Of a stretch of DNA of 64,000 bases, positions 25,692 to 35,195 are shown piece after piece. Under the pieces are notes generated by a model. It was not told the origin of the DNA. It saw nothing but the letters and a program-made list of their open reading frames with translations, and did no database searches. The stretch spans positions 1 to 64,000 of the forward strand of contig CAVSTF010000015.1 in assembly GCA_963730785.1 (NCBI GenBank), in the 5' to 3' direction. This DNA comes from Bog-473 sp963730785. GTDB lineage: Bacteria; Actinomycetota; Acidimicrobiia; Acidimicrobiales; RAAP-2. A program made the translations under genes and the position numbers. How positions within the stretch are numbered: position 1 is the stretch's first letter; the number at the start of each line of letters is the position of its first letter.

Positions 25692-26648
25692 ATGACCACT
25701 TACTTCAGCGGCATTGGACACAATCAGACAGTCGTGATCACTGGCGCATCCGCCGGCCTGGGTCGGGCGATCGCCCTCGAATTCGCCCAGCAGGGCGCCG
25801 CAGTCGGCCTTCTCGCCCGGGACCCTGATCGTCTCGAATCCGCGGCGGAAGAAGTGCGATCTCACGGGGGCACGGCGTTGGCAGTACCGACTGACGTGGC
25901 TCATTGGGACCAGGTCCGTCACGCTCGTGACGTCATCGAAGACAGCCTTGGGCCGATTGATCTTTGGGTGAACAATGCCATGAGCTCCATCTTCGCCCCC
26001 TTCGACGAGGTATCGATAGAGGAGTTCACCCGGGCCACCCAAGTGAACTACCTGGGGTTCGTCCACGGCTCCAAGGCTGCACTGGAAGTCATGAAACCAA
26101 GGGGTCACGGCACCATCTTGCAGGTTGGCAGTGCGTTGGCTTATCGCGGCATTCCCCTGCAATCTGCCTACTGCGGCGCGAAGCATGCCATCGTGGGATT
26201 CACCGAGTCCCTGCGAACGGAACTGCTTCATCAGAAGTGCGGTGTGAGGGTCACCATGGTGCATATGCCGGCCATGAATACCCCTCAGTTCGATTGGGTT
26301 CGTTCTCGGCTGGCGAAGCGTGCGCAACCAGTGGCTCCCATCTACCAACCGGAGGTGGCGGCCCGAGCGGTCCGTTATGCGGCGGAGCATCCCGGGCGTC
26401 GGGCCTATTACGTCGGGATGTCAACCACGTTGACCGTGGTCGGCAACAAGTTCGTCCCCCAGCTACTTGACCGATATCTCGCTCGTACGGGGTTCAAGGC
26501 TCAGCAAACAGACCAGCCTGAAGACCCATCGAGGCCCGACAACTTGATGCATCCTGTTGCGGGTGCGTTCTCGGCGCACGGACGCTTCGATGACCAATCC
26601 CACCATCACGCCCTTTGGTCCTGGCTTATGCGTCATCGCCGTCCTTAG
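25692..26648 (+). CDS. Short-chain dehydrogenase/reductase
   Basis: This is a 318-residue SDR of the longer type. The cofactor motif TGASAGLG is at residues 18-25, NNA at about 94-96, and the catalytic Ser147, Tyr160 and Lys164 (QSAYCGAKHA). A C-terminal extension of about 70 residues follows the core, as in SDRs named for oxidoreductase YqjQ-like or DltE-like groups. AAGGGG precedes the ATG. The stop overlaps the stop of the enolase-superfamily gene on the other strand by 4 bases. The substrate is unknown. Confidence 0.88.
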   Translation: MTTYFSGIGHNQTVVITGASAGLGRAIALEFAQQGAAVGLLARDPDRLESAAEEVRSHGGTALAVPTDVAHWDQVRHARDVIEDSLGPIDLWVNNAMSSIFAPFDEVSIEEFTRATQVNYLGFVHGSKAALEVMKPRGHGTILQVGSALAYRGIPLQSAYCGAKHAIVGFTESLRTELLHQKCGVRVTMVHMPAMNTPQFDWVRSRLAKRAQPVAPIYQPEVAARAVRYAAEHPGRRAYYVGMSTTLTVVGNKFVPQLLDRYLARTGFKAQQTDQPEDPSRPDNLMHPVAGAFSAHGRFDDQSHHHALWSWLMRHRRP

Positions 26649-27757
26649 CTTTGGAACTTCCCAGCGACCTCCTCCCGCACGCTCATGCCGTGACCGGGGG
26701 TCCCACGGATGGGGCTGAGCCTGCCGTCCACCGGGGTCAGGGCGCCGTTAAAAAGCAGACCTTCGATGCGCACATGATCGTGGAAGTACTCGATATGACG
26801 AGCTCGGGGCACGCATACCGCCGCATGAGAGTGCAGGTTTGGCGCACAGTGAGCGGACACGTCAAATCCGTGGGCGGCCGCCAGCCCCGCGCTCCGCAAC
26901 CAAGAGGTGTAGCCCCCGCACCGAGTGACATCGATCTGCAGGCAGTCGACCGCCTGCGCGGTGATCATTCTCGCAAAATACATCTCGTCGAAGCCATATT
27001 CACCGGCGGCGACATCCAGAGCCAGCTGTTGGCGAATATGGGACAGACCCGGCAGATCGTCGGAGGACACTGGCTCTTCGAACCAGGAGACGTCGGCCCG
27101 CTCGATCATCTCTCGCCCCAACCGGACGGCTTGTTTTCGGCTATAGCCACCATTGGCATCAACAAATAGCTGTACCTCATCCCCGATGACCCGGCGGGCC
27201 AAGTCCACCCGAGCAAGGTCGCGCTCGGGGCGACTGCCCCAGGATTCCCCGATCTTGATCTTCACCCGATCGAGACCCCACTCGCCGACCCAGCGCTCAA
27301 GTTGTTCGGTCGTTGTCGTTTCGTTGTAGGTGGTGAAACCTCCGCTCCCGTAGAGCGCCACCCCATCAGTGCAGCGGCCAAAAAGATCCGCCAGGCCGAT
27401 CCCGAGTAGGCGCGCCTTGCAATCCCAAAGAGCGATATCCACCGCTGAAATGGCGCAACCGACCACCCCGGGGCGTCCGAAGTTCCGACATGCCCGCACC
27501 ATGGCTTCGTGACACGCTGGGACCGATAGCACGTCGCACCCCATGACGGTCTGCGACAAAACGTCTTCGATGACTGGTCGACATGCCGCCGCGGCATACG
27601 TCCAGCCCAGTCCGGTCACACCCCCGGCCGACACTTCGGCCGTCACCACGGTCGTCGAATCCCATTCGAGAGTCCCGTCAGCCTCGGGTTGGTCGGTTGG
27701 GACAGTGAACACCCGAGTGGAGATGGATGTGACGGGGGCCAGGGCGGAGTCAGACAT
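26645..27757 (-). CDS. Enolase-superfamily enzyme (mandelate racemase/muconate lactonizing type)
   Basis: This is a 370-residue enzyme with a capping domain and a TIM barrel. The KxK pair KIKIG (about residue 166) supplies the general base. Metal ligands are expected in DANGGY, WFEEP and the VAAGEYG strand, and QIDVTRCGG lies late in the barrel. This set fits dehydratases, racemases or lactonizing enzymes on sugar acids or related compounds. It follows a GH15 enzyme on the same strand. When the GH15 frameshift is corrected, the GH15 stop overlaps this ATG by 8 bases, so the two are coupled. Confidence 0.87.
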   Translation of the reverse strand: MSDSALAPVTSISTRVFTVPTDQPEADGTLEWDSTTVVTAEVSAGGVTGLGWTYAAAACRPVIEDVLSQTVMGCDVLSVPACHEAMVRACRNFGRPGVVGCAISAVDIALWDCKARLLGIGLADLFGRCTDGVALYGSGGFTTYNETTTTEQLERWVGEWGLDRVKIKIGESWGSRPERDLARVDLARRVIGDEVQLFVDANGGYSRKQAVRLGREMIERADVSWFEEPVSSDDLPGLSHIRQQLALDVAAGEYGFDEMYFARMITAQAVDCLQIDVTRCGGYTSWLRSAGLAAAHGFDVSAHCAPNLHSHAAVCVPRARHIEYFHDHVRIEGLLFNGALTPVDGRLSPIRGTPGHGMSVREEVAGKFQS

Positions 27758-27781
27758 GCTCGAGCTCAGCCGCGCACTCAA

Positions 27782-29512
27782 TCAAGAGGGCGTGCACAAA
27801 TGCCTGGGGAATATTGCCTCGCAACTGCCTCTGGTCCACGTCATATTCCTCGGAGAAGAGACCGCTCGAGCTGCACGACGCTCTGGTTCTCTCGAACCAT
27901 TGGGCACCGTTGACGACATTGCCAGCGCGGTAATTTCGGCCAGGGCCATCCAGAAGTTACAGATAAGAAAGGCGCCTTCGTCGTCTCCGAGACTGCGCCC
28001 CCGATGGGCGTATCGGTACAGATAGTCGTCCTGGCACAGATCTACCGCGACGGCCTCCCGGGTGGCCAGAGAGCGGGGATCACCGGCAGGCAAGGCATCT
28101 CTGATTTCAGCCAGAAGCAGCGAGGCATCGACTCGATCGTCCGTCGGTGAGCGCTGCCAGCGGCCGCTCGGATGCAGGCTTGTGCGATCGACCTCACTCA
28201 ACAATCCGTCGGCCAGCGTGAGAGCCGTCGTTCGCCATCGTTCGGGTGCTTGCTGTGTAGCAATAGCGCGCAGGCCGGCTACACAAATCAGTCGACTGTG
28301 CGTCCAGAGATCCGGGCTCACCTCCCAGATGCCCGACTCCCGTTCCGCCTTCCGTTCTCCAATGGCCCGCATGGCCAGCTCGGCCGCTTGCCAACCGTCA
28401 GAATCGAGTCGATCGCTCGACGCCGCATTGGCCAGGAGGAGTAACACTTCACCGAACAGATCCAGCTGAAATTGCGAGCGGACCTGATTGCCCACAATGT
28501 CCGATCCCCCGGGGTAGCCCGGCAAGCCCAGGTGGGAAGGGTTTGGGACCGGACTCCCATCAACGCAATAGGCCGGCTTGGTGCCGGGGCCATCGGAAAG
28601 CACCCGCTCGCAGACCCATCGCACGGCATCATCGAGGAGACCTTCGCCGCCTTTTACTGCTGCGCCGGCGTGACCGATGTAGCAGGTATCCCGTATCCAG
28701 GCGTATCGATAGTCGTAGTTTCGACCTGCTTCGGCCCGCTCGGGTAACGAGGTCGTGGCGGCGGCGACCGTTGCTCCGTGTTGATCCGTCATGCCCCGCA
28801 AAACGGCGAAGGATCGGCGCACGTCTCTCCCAGCAGGGATGGCCTCACAGGTGGGAACTGCGTGTCGCCATGCCGATTCCGTGGCCGACCAAGCCGCACT
28901 GGCGTCAATCGCCGGAACATTCCCGAAGCCGTGTTGCTGGATCTCCAGCACCAAATCTTGAGGTCGTCCAGGCACGAGTTCGAGTTCGACCTTCAAACCT
29001 CGGCCAGCGGAACCGTCGGTTATCCGTGCCCTCGGTCCGCCGGTCCATCGGGCGTGCCATTCATTTTCGTCAGCCAGCCAGTGGCTCTGGACACGATGCC
29101 ACCGAGCCGCCATCGCTCGCCCATAATCCCCGCACATGCTGAGGCCAACCTCAAGCACCGCTGGTCCGTCGAGCGCCGTAACCCGATGGAGGATGACGGC
29201 GCGACCGGGCAGGCCGGGATAGGCCATCGCTTGGCGACTCTCCACTATGCCGCCCTCAGTGACCCATCGCTGGCGCCAAATCAACGTCCCGTCCTCGTAG
29301 CTGCCCCCGTGGACATGTCGGCCACGGGGTGCCACTTGGTAGGAGCCTCCCGATCCAAGGAGGCCGGCAAAGACCGCCGGGTCCGACCAGGTGGGAAAAC
29401 AGAGCCAGGCCATATCCCCTTCTGGTCCGACCAAGGCACCACGAGTTCCATCGCCCAGAAAGGCGTAGGCGCGCAGCACCTGCGGGGGGACCACGGGGAT
29501 CGACGTGGTCAT
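27782..29512 (-). CDS. GH15-family glycoside hydrolase (frameshift near the end)
   Basis: This is a glucoamylase/trehalase-like enzyme: an N-terminal beta-sandwich (GALVGPEGDMAWLCFP), then an (alpha/alpha)6 barrel with NYDYRYAWIRDTCY and the general-acid region near GIWEV. The open frame gives 576 residues, but the last part is out of frame. After FWMAL the family sequence continues in another frame (AGNVVNGAQWFE, then LFSEEYDVDQRQLRGN and PQAFVHALLI), ending at 27750. A missing G near 27943 would explain it. The corrected protein has about 587 residues. It is probably cytoplasmic because no signal peptide is seen. Confidence 0.88.
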   Translation of the reverse strand: MTTSIPVVPPQVLRAYAFLGDGTRGALVGPEGDMAWLCFPTWSDPAVFAGLLGSGGSYQVAPRGRHVHGGSYEDGTLIWRQRWVTEGGIVESRQAMAYPGLPGRAVILHRVTALDGPAVLEVGLSMCGDYGRAMAARWHRVQSHWLADENEWHARWTGGPRARITDGSAGRGLKVELELVPGRPQDLVLEIQQHGFGNVPAIDASAAWSATESAWRHAVPTCEAIPAGRDVRRSFAVLRGMTDQHGATVAAATTSLPERAEAGRNYDYRYAWIRDTCYIGHAGAAVKGGEGLLDDAVRWVCERVLSDGPGTKPAYCVDGSPVPNPSHLGLPGYPGGSDIVGNQVRSQFQLDLFGEVLLLLANAASSDRLDSDGWQAAELAMRAIGERKAERESGIWEVSPDLWTHSRLICVAGLRAIATQQAPERWRTTALTLADGLLSEVDRTSLHPSGRWQRSPTDDRVDASLLLAEIRDALPAGDPRSLATREAVAVDLCQDDYLYRYAHRGRSLGDDEGAFLICNFWMALAEITALAMSSTVPNGSREPERRAARAVSSPRNMTWTRGSCEAIFPRHLCTPS

Positions 29513-29677
29513 GGTGTGCTGCGTTCCATCAAACCTCTTTCGTCGGTTGTGGTGGATGCATTCCCAACTGCTTCCCTGCCAAAACGGGCGGTGCCGGTCG
29601 GCTCGCCCAAATGATTGAGAGAAGTGGCGGCTGGGTAACCCTCCGTTGCCAACCCGCGATACAGAACGAGAGGTCCC

Positions 29678-31441
29678 ATGTCGAAAATCGCATCCGAGAC
29701 GCTGGTCGAACGACTCATCGACTGGGGTGTCGACACCATCTTCGGACTTCCCGGTGACGGCATCAATGGGATCATGGAGGGATTACGCCGAAACCAGGAG
29801 AAGATCCGCTTCGTCTTGGTGCATCACGAAGAGGCCGCTGCTTTCATGGCCACCGGGTACGCCAAGTCGACAGGTCGATTGGGTGTCTGTCTGGCCACGT
29901 CAGGTCCCGGCGCCATCCACCTTTTGAACGGGCTCTACGACGCCAAGCTTGACCACGTTCCCGTGCTCGCCATCACCGGCATGCAGGAATCTCAAATGCT
30001 TGGCACTGGTTATCAGCAGGAAGTGGCCCTCGAGAAGCTCTTTATTGACGTGGCCGAATATAACGAAATGATTCGAGTGCCCACGCAACTGCCCACATTG
30101 GTGGATCTGGCTATCCGCCATGCCTTGACCCGTCGTGGTGTGGCCCACTTGACCATCCCGACCGATATTCAGGTCGCCGATGCTGACGCCAACCCCTGGA
30201 GTGCACCCGCACCGGCGGTGATCAAGCCGACGGCACCGATCTATCTGCCGGCTCCGGGGATACCCCGGCCTCAGGATGTGGCGGCCGCGGCCGAAGTACT
30301 GAACGGGGGATCCAAAGTGGTCATGTTGGTGGGCGCCGGCGCGTTGGGCGCGCGACACGAAGTGTTGGAAGCGGCGTCCCGATTGGCGGCACCCATCATC
30401 AAGACGTTGCCGGGCAAAGCGGTGGTTCCCGATGACCATCCTCTTTGTATTGGGGGCATCGGCCTCCTGGGCACCGCTCCGTCCATCGACGCCATGGAAG
30501 GATGCGACACCTTGTTCATGGTGGGCACGAACTTTCCGTACACCAAATACCTACCCGAGACAGGCCAATGCAAGGTGGTGCAGATCGAGGCCGACCCCAT
30601 TAGGGCCGGCAACCGCATCGCCACTGATGTGCCGATGATTGGCGACGCCAAAGAGAGTCTCAGCGCCCTGCTTCCCCATCTGGTTGAGCGTAAGGACCAG
30701 GACTTCCTCAACACGCTTCAGGGCCACATGGAGGACTGGCGCTCCAAAATGGAGGCGATCGAGTCGATCGACGAGGACCCCATTCAGCCCCAATATCTGA
30801 TGAAGGTCATTGATCGCCTCGCCACCAACGATGCCATCTTGACCTCTGATTCAGGTACCATCGCCACCTGGGCGGCCCGGCATTTCACCATCCGAGATCG
30901 GCGCGAGTTCTATCTGTCGGGGAACTTGGCCACCATGGCCCCCGGCTTGCCTTACACCATCGCCAACCAAATCGCCCATCCCGACCGGCAATGCATCGCT
31001 TTCGTCGGCGATGGCGGATTCGCCATGCTGATGGCCGAGTTCGGAACGGCGTGCCGATATGGCCTGCCCATCAAGGTCGTCATCAACAACAACGCGTCGC
31101 TGGGCCAAATCATGTGGGAGCAGCTGGTCCTGGGCTACCCCGAGTTCGGCATCCGTTTCGGACGAGCCCCCGACTTTGCGCCGTGGGCGGAAGCATGCGG
31201 CGGGCGGGGCATCAGGGTTGAGAAGGCAAACGAAGTTGAGGGTGCCATCGCCGAAGCTTTCTCGTTCCCCGGGCCGGCCCTGGTTGACGTCACGGTCAAT
31301 CCGGATGAGCCTCCCATGCCAGGCAAGGTGCAATACGAGCAGGCCAAGGGTTTCGTTAAGTCGTTCCTGGCCGGTCAGCCCCGAAAGGCGACAATCGCCA
31401 GCACCCTGTTCAGAGACAAGATCACCGAGTTTCGCTCGTGA
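29678..31441 (+). CDS. Thiamine-diphosphate-dependent oxidase/dehydrogenase (pyruvate oxidase-like)
   Basis: This is a 587-residue enzyme with the three-domain fold of acetolactate synthase and pyruvate oxidase. The catalytic glutamate lies in HHEEAAAFMATGYA (residues 49-62), the TPP-binding GDGGFAML...NNN motif is at about 446-475, and a central FAD/NAD-like domain covers about 190-330. The C-terminal membrane-binding helix of E. coli PoxB is not evident. It is closer to pyruvate:quinone oxidoreductases than to biosynthetic synthases (inference). GAGAGG precedes the ATG. The next gene starts GTGA over its stop. Confidence 0.85.
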   Translation: MSKIASETLVERLIDWGVDTIFGLPGDGINGIMEGLRRNQEKIRFVLVHHEEAAAFMATGYAKSTGRLGVCLATSGPGAIHLLNGLYDAKLDHVPVLAITGMQESQMLGTGYQQEVALEKLFIDVAEYNEMIRVPTQLPTLVDLAIRHALTRRGVAHLTIPTDIQVADADANPWSAPAPAVIKPTAPIYLPAPGIPRPQDVAAAAEVLNGGSKVVMLVGAGALGARHEVLEAASRLAAPIIKTLPGKAVVPDDHPLCIGGIGLLGTAPSIDAMEGCDTLFMVGTNFPYTKYLPETGQCKVVQIEADPIRAGNRIATDVPMIGDAKESLSALLPHLVERKDQDFLNTLQGHMEDWRSKMEAIESIDEDPIQPQYLMKVIDRLATNDAILTSDSGTIATWAARHFTIRDRREFYLSGNLATMAPGLPYTIANQIAHPDRQCIAFVGDGGFAMLMAEFGTACRYGLPIKVVINNNASLGQIMWEQLVLGYPEFGIRFGRAPDFAPWAEACGGRGIRVEKANEVEGAIAEAFSFPGPALVDVTVNPDEPPMPGKVQYEQAKGFVKSFLAGQPRKATIASTLFRDKITEFRS

Positions 31442-31914
31442 ATCGACGCCGTAGGCACGAGACGGGTTCGGCCTCCACAGCGGGCCTCATCGGGATTGAG
31501 CATCTCCTGCAGAATGTCCGTGAGGGTCGCTTTGAGCGCAGTCTGGCCGGACTGACCGGAGTGGGGGCCGTCATCACGGGCGTTGAGATCTGGCTCGAAC
31601 ATGATCGAGCCAGTTTCTCGAATCGGATGATGTGGATACCCGTCACCCTCACACCCGCCATGGCCGCTGCCGCCATAGCGGGTGTGTTCTCCCGCAAGGC
31701 AGCTAAAACGGTACTCCCGGTTGTCTCAGCCGCCGTATTGGTAAATTCACTGCAGGGGCAGTACCTCCACCTGCGAGGAGTTGCACAACGACCAGGTGGC
31801 TGGAAGATGGCCCGCTACAACGCTGAAATGGGGCCGCCAACGTTCGCTCCCCTTCTCTTCGGGTTGGTCGGGGGCATGGGCCTCGTCGCCGCAGTGCTTC
31901 GACGGGAAGATTGA
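31438..31914 (+). CDS. Small membrane protein in the oxidase operon
   Basis: This is a 158-residue protein with a basic N-terminus and about four hydrophobic segments (about residues 38-50, 68-84, 92-106 and 138-152). I do not recognise a named family. A conserved look in YLHLRGVAQRPGGW and the position suggest a membrane anchor or electron-transfer partner. Its GTG overlaps the stop of the TPP enzyme, and the gluconate-dehydrogenase-like gene starts 3 bases after its stop. The four genes from 29678 to 34241 appear to be one operon. Confidence 0.7.
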   Translation: MNRRRRHETGSASTAGLIGIEHLLQNVREGRFERSLAGLTGVGAVITGVEIWLEHDRASFSNRMMWIPVTLTPAMAAAAIAGVFSRKAAKTVLPVVSAAVLVNSLQGQYLHLRGVAQRPGGWKMARYNAEMGPPTFAPLLFGLVGGMGLVAAVLRRED

Positions 31915-31917
31915 AGA

Positions 31918-32613
31918 ATGGGGGTAACCCCGGGTTCGGCCGAACAGCGATTTCCCGGTTACGACGTCACCGCCGAATCCGATACCTGGGACGGCGTCAC
32001 GACGGCCGTCGTGCTGAGAAGGCTCGCCCCTTCTGGTGCACCGGTGTTCTTCACGGCGGACGAGGAACCCACGGCGAGAGCCCTGCTCGATCGACTGTTA
32101 GCCCAGGACGAGGAACCACGCATCCCGATCTTTGAGATGATTGACCAGCGGCTGGCCGATCGGCGCGGTGACGGATTCCGCTACGACGACATGCCCGAAG
32201 ACCCGGAGGCGTGGCGCCAGTCCCTTAACGCGCTTGACGCTACCTCTCATGAAAAACATGGCGGACCGTTCGGCTTGATCAGCCATGACGACCAACGTGA
32301 CATCTTGGAGGACGTCCGACTTTGCGAAGGCAGGTGGCGGGGACTGCCGGCCAAGCGTGTTTTCTCGCTTTGGATGCGCTATGCCTGCAGCGCCTTCTAC
32401 TCTCATCCGTGGGCCTGGAATGAGATTGGCTTCGGCGGCCCGGCCTATCCGCGTGGGTACAAGCACTTGGCCCTCGATGGGCGGGAGCCGTGGGAGGTGG
32501 CGGAACGCGACGCCAGTGACCCGGTGCCCTGGGCCGAGAAAGCCGAAGCAGCCAAACGGCGACACGCCAGCGGACTCTCTTCTCAGTCTGATGACTCTGG
32601 GAGTAGCGGGTGA
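31918..32613 (+). CDS. Gluconate 2-dehydrogenase subunit 3-like protein
   Basis: This is a 231-residue protein of the Gluconate_2-dh3 family (FFTADEEPTARALLDRLL near residue 43; YSHPWAWNEIGFGGPAYPRGY near residue 160). In characterised systems this small subunit works with a GMC flavoprotein and a cytochrome in membrane-linked sugar oxidation. The usual Tat signal is absent, so the complex may act in the cytoplasm. The GMC partner follows with a GTGA overlap. Confidence 0.87.
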   Translation: MGVTPGSAEQRFPGYDVTAESDTWDGVTTAVVLRRLAPSGAPVFFTADEEPTARALLDRLLAQDEEPRIPIFEMIDQRLADRRGDGFRYDDMPEDPEAWRQSLNALDATSHEKHGGPFGLISHDDQRDILEDVRLCEGRWRGLPAKRVFSLWMRYACSAFYSHPWAWNEIGFGGPAYPRGYKHLALDGREPWEVAERDASDPVPWAEKAEAAKRRHASGLSSQSDDSGSSG

Positions 32614-34241
32614 ACGGCGTCCGAGCCCGTAACGCCTCGGCCTGGCTCTTACCCAACGATGGCACGCGTACCAACCATGCGCTGCGCCGTGACATGAAGC
32701 GTTACGACACGAAGGACGTTGTCGATGCCGTCGTCATCGGTTGTGGCGCCGGGGGCGCAGTGGTCACCCAACGTCTGGCCCGCAAGGGTTGGAAGGTAGT
32801 GACCCTCGATGCCGGCCCGTTCTGGGACCCCGACCAGGACTGGATCAGCGACGAGGCCGGCTCCCATCAGCTGTATTGGAATGAGCCTCGCGTCATCTCG
32901 GGAAATGACCCCATCGAACTGGGTAGCAATAATTCAGGCCGGGGCGTGGGCGGATCCATGGTGCATTTTGCCGGCTATGTCCCTCGGTTCCACCCCTCGG
33001 ACTTCCGCACCCTGAGCCAAGACGGAGTCGGTGCTGACTGGCCCATCGAGTATCAGGATCTCAAGCGGTACTACGGACTTCTCGAGGCGGAGCTGCCGGT
33101 CGCTGGCCAACATTGGCCCTGGGGCGATCCCCACCGCTATCCGCAATCGCCACACCCAATAGGTGGCAACGGGCTGGCTTTCGTGCGTGGCTGTGAAGCC
33201 GCCGGCATCGAGGTCCGCATTGGCCCGGTCGCCATCACCAATGGCCGCTTTGGCAACCGACCTCACTGCATCTATCGCGGCTTCTGCCTCCAGGGCTGCA
33301 AGGTAAATGCCAAGGCATCGCCGCTCATCACGCACGTGCCCGATGCCCTGGCCCATGGGGCCGAAATCCGGCCCGACGCCATGGTGACTCGCATCGAAAT
33401 GGATGATCGTGGGCGCGCTAAAGGCGTGACCTACGAGCACCAGGGACGTGAATACTGCCAGCGCGCTCGCCTCGTCATTGTGTCCGCCTACTCAATTGAA
33501 ACGCCCCGACTCCTGCTGAACTCTGCGACTCCGACCTTTCCTGACGGCTTATGCAACGAATACGATCAGGTCGGACGCTACGTGATGGTGCAGGGGGCGC
33601 CCCAAACCTCAGGTCGGTATTCCGAGGAGATCCGGTCGTATAAGGCTCCCCCTCCCGAGGCGTCCACCGAGGCCTTCTACGAGACCGATCCTTCCAAGCC
33701 CTACAAGCGTGGTTTTTCGATCCAGTGCATCTCACCTCAACCCATTGTCTTCTCAGAGCATGTGGGAGCCCAGGGCTACTGGGGTGAAACATTGCGGGAA
33801 TACATGCGTGACTACGTGCATTGGGCCACGTTCGGCGCCCTCTGCGAGTTTCTACCGCAGGCTGATAACCGAATCACCCTTAGTGACGAGCTCGATCGAC
33901 ACGGACTCCCGGTGGCCCATTTCGCCTATTCGATGTGCGAGAACGACAAAGCGCTCGTAGAAGCAGCACGAAGGGTGATGGAACTGATGCATCACAGCGC
34001 GGGAGCCGAAGAGGCCATCACGATCAATCGATACGCACACCTGATCGGGGGCTGTCGCATGGCGACCAAGCCGAGCGAAGGAGTGGTCGACGGCAATCTC
34101 CGCTCGTTCGCCATTCCCAATCTCTTCATCGTGGATGGCAGTGTCTGTCCGACGCAAGGAAGTGCCAACCCAGCGCTAACCATCATGGCTCTGGCTGCCC
34201 GGGCAGCCGACTACCTACAGCGACCGGAGGCAGTCCAGTGA
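32610..34241 (+). CDS. GMC-family FAD oxidoreductase (gluconate/sugar dehydrogenase large subunit-like)
   Basis: This is a 543-residue flavoprotein. It has the FAD-binding VIGCGAGGAVVTQRLA (about residue 36), a second FAD region GVGGSMVHFAGYVPRF, and the C-terminal GMC block HLIGGCRMATKPSEGVVDGNLRSF followed by LFIVDGSVCPTQGSANPALT. It pairs with the subunit-3 protein just upstream. The substrate is probably a sugar, sugar acid or alcohol. The electron acceptor is unknown. The GTG start overlaps the upstream stop. Confidence 0.92.
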   Translation: MNGVRARNASAWLLPNDGTRTNHALRRDMKRYDTKDVVDAVVIGCGAGGAVVTQRLARKGWKVVTLDAGPFWDPDQDWISDEAGSHQLYWNEPRVISGNDPIELGSNNSGRGVGGSMVHFAGYVPRFHPSDFRTLSQDGVGADWPIEYQDLKRYYGLLEAELPVAGQHWPWGDPHRYPQSPHPIGGNGLAFVRGCEAAGIEVRIGPVAITNGRFGNRPHCIYRGFCLQGCKVNAKASPLITHVPDALAHGAEIRPDAMVTRIEMDDRGRAKGVTYEHQGREYCQRARLVIVSAYSIETPRLLLNSATPTFPDGLCNEYDQVGRYVMVQGAPQTSGRYSEEIRSYKAPPPEASTEAFYETDPSKPYKRGFSIQCISPQPIVFSEHVGAQGYWGETLREYMRDYVHWATFGALCEFLPQADNRITLSDELDRHGLPVAHFAYSMCENDKALVEAARRVMELMHHSAGAEEAITINRYAHLIGGCRMATKPSEGVVDGNLRSFAIPNLFIVDGSVCPTQGSANPALTIMALAARAADYLQRPEAVQ

Positions 34242-34284
34242 GCCGACGCTGTTACCGCGATGCGCATATGGGTACTACCCCTGC

Positions 34285-34761
34285 ATGACTCCTCCATCGA
34301 ATGACAAAGACCCTCGACCTTTAGCGGGCTACGCGGGCATCATCGCCAGCTACAGCGTCCTGACCGGACTTCTGACCTTGACGCTCAAGCAGAAACGGTC
34401 CAACCTGCGCCCATTGGGGCCGATGAATCTGGTCCTCTATGCCCTAGCCACCGAACACTTGAGCCGCCTCATCACCAAGGACTCAGTGACAGCCGTACTA
34501 CGGGCACCGTTCACGACCTTCGAAGAACCCGCAGGAGAGGGCGAAGTGAACGAGGACGTCATCGGACATGGCGCTCGACACGCGGTCGGCGAGCTCCTGA
34601 CCTGTCCATTCTGTGCGGCGCAATGGGTGGCCACCGCTCTCGTGGCGGGAAGTTTGGCCGCCCCGGCCTTGACCACCGCCGTCATCTCAGTGAGCGCGGC
34701 CGCTCGGGCCAGCGATTATTTACAGTTGCTGTACGGCCTGATGCGTCAGAAAGCTGAATGA
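34285..34761 (+). CDS. DUF1360-family membrane protein
   Basis: This is a 158-residue membrane protein with three to four hydrophobic segments and the family block LTCPFCAAQWVA (about residue 110), whose CxxC may bind metal or form a disulfide. DUF1360 proteins occur in spore-formers and in actinobacteria, without a known function. It lies 43 bases downstream of the GMC gene and might belong to that operon. Confidence 0.82.
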   Translation: MTPPSNDKDPRPLAGYAGIIASYSVLTGLLTLTLKQKRSNLRPLGPMNLVLYALATEHLSRLITKDSVTAVLRAPFTTFEEPAGEGEVNEDVIGHGARHAVGELLTCPFCAAQWVATALVAGSLAAPALTTAVISVSAAARASDYLQLLYGLMRQKAE

Positions 34762-34820
34762 CCGTCGTTCGATCGCCTCACCTCGGATTGCAGCCTAGGC
34801 ATTTTGGGTAGAAGTGCGGC

Positions 34821-35120
34821 ATGGACAAACTCAATGATGACTTCACTTCTTCAGATGAATTGGCAGGCTTAAACGGCGCGGTCGACGGTGAGACAGTCTC
34901 GGCAGGCGAGGCCGGCAACGCCGTGGCGGACGACTCAGCCCGGGATGTCGGATTGGAGGAAGTCATCGTCGGCGAGATTCCCGACGCCGCCGACATCACG
35001 CGCATGCTCTGGACGGCGCGGTGTACCAACCCAGCTCATGGATTACTGGGAACTTTTGGAAGTCAGGAACAGGCGGAACAGGCCAAAGCGCAACACCTTG
35101 TCAGTCCATTCGAGAGTTGA
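34821..35120 (+). CDS. Small acidic hypothetical protein
   Basis: This is a 99-residue acidic protein. The first half is low complexity (many Asp, Glu, Gly and Ala). The second half has a compact block (DAADITRMLWTARC, NPAHGLLGTF) with two cysteines. It matches no family I know. The start ATG at 34821 has no strong ribosome-binding site. The codon use resembles that of its neighbours. Confidence 0.55.
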   Translation: MDKLNDDFTSSDELAGLNGAVDGETVSAGEAGNAVADDSARDVGLEEVIVGEIPDAADITRMLWTARCTNPAHGLLGTFGSQEQAEQAKAQHLVSPFES

Positions 35121-35195
35121 GCCAGTGCCGAAAAGATTAGAAAACAGCACTCAAAACGGAGGTTTATAGGGAGAGGAGGCGGGTAGACATCTGGC

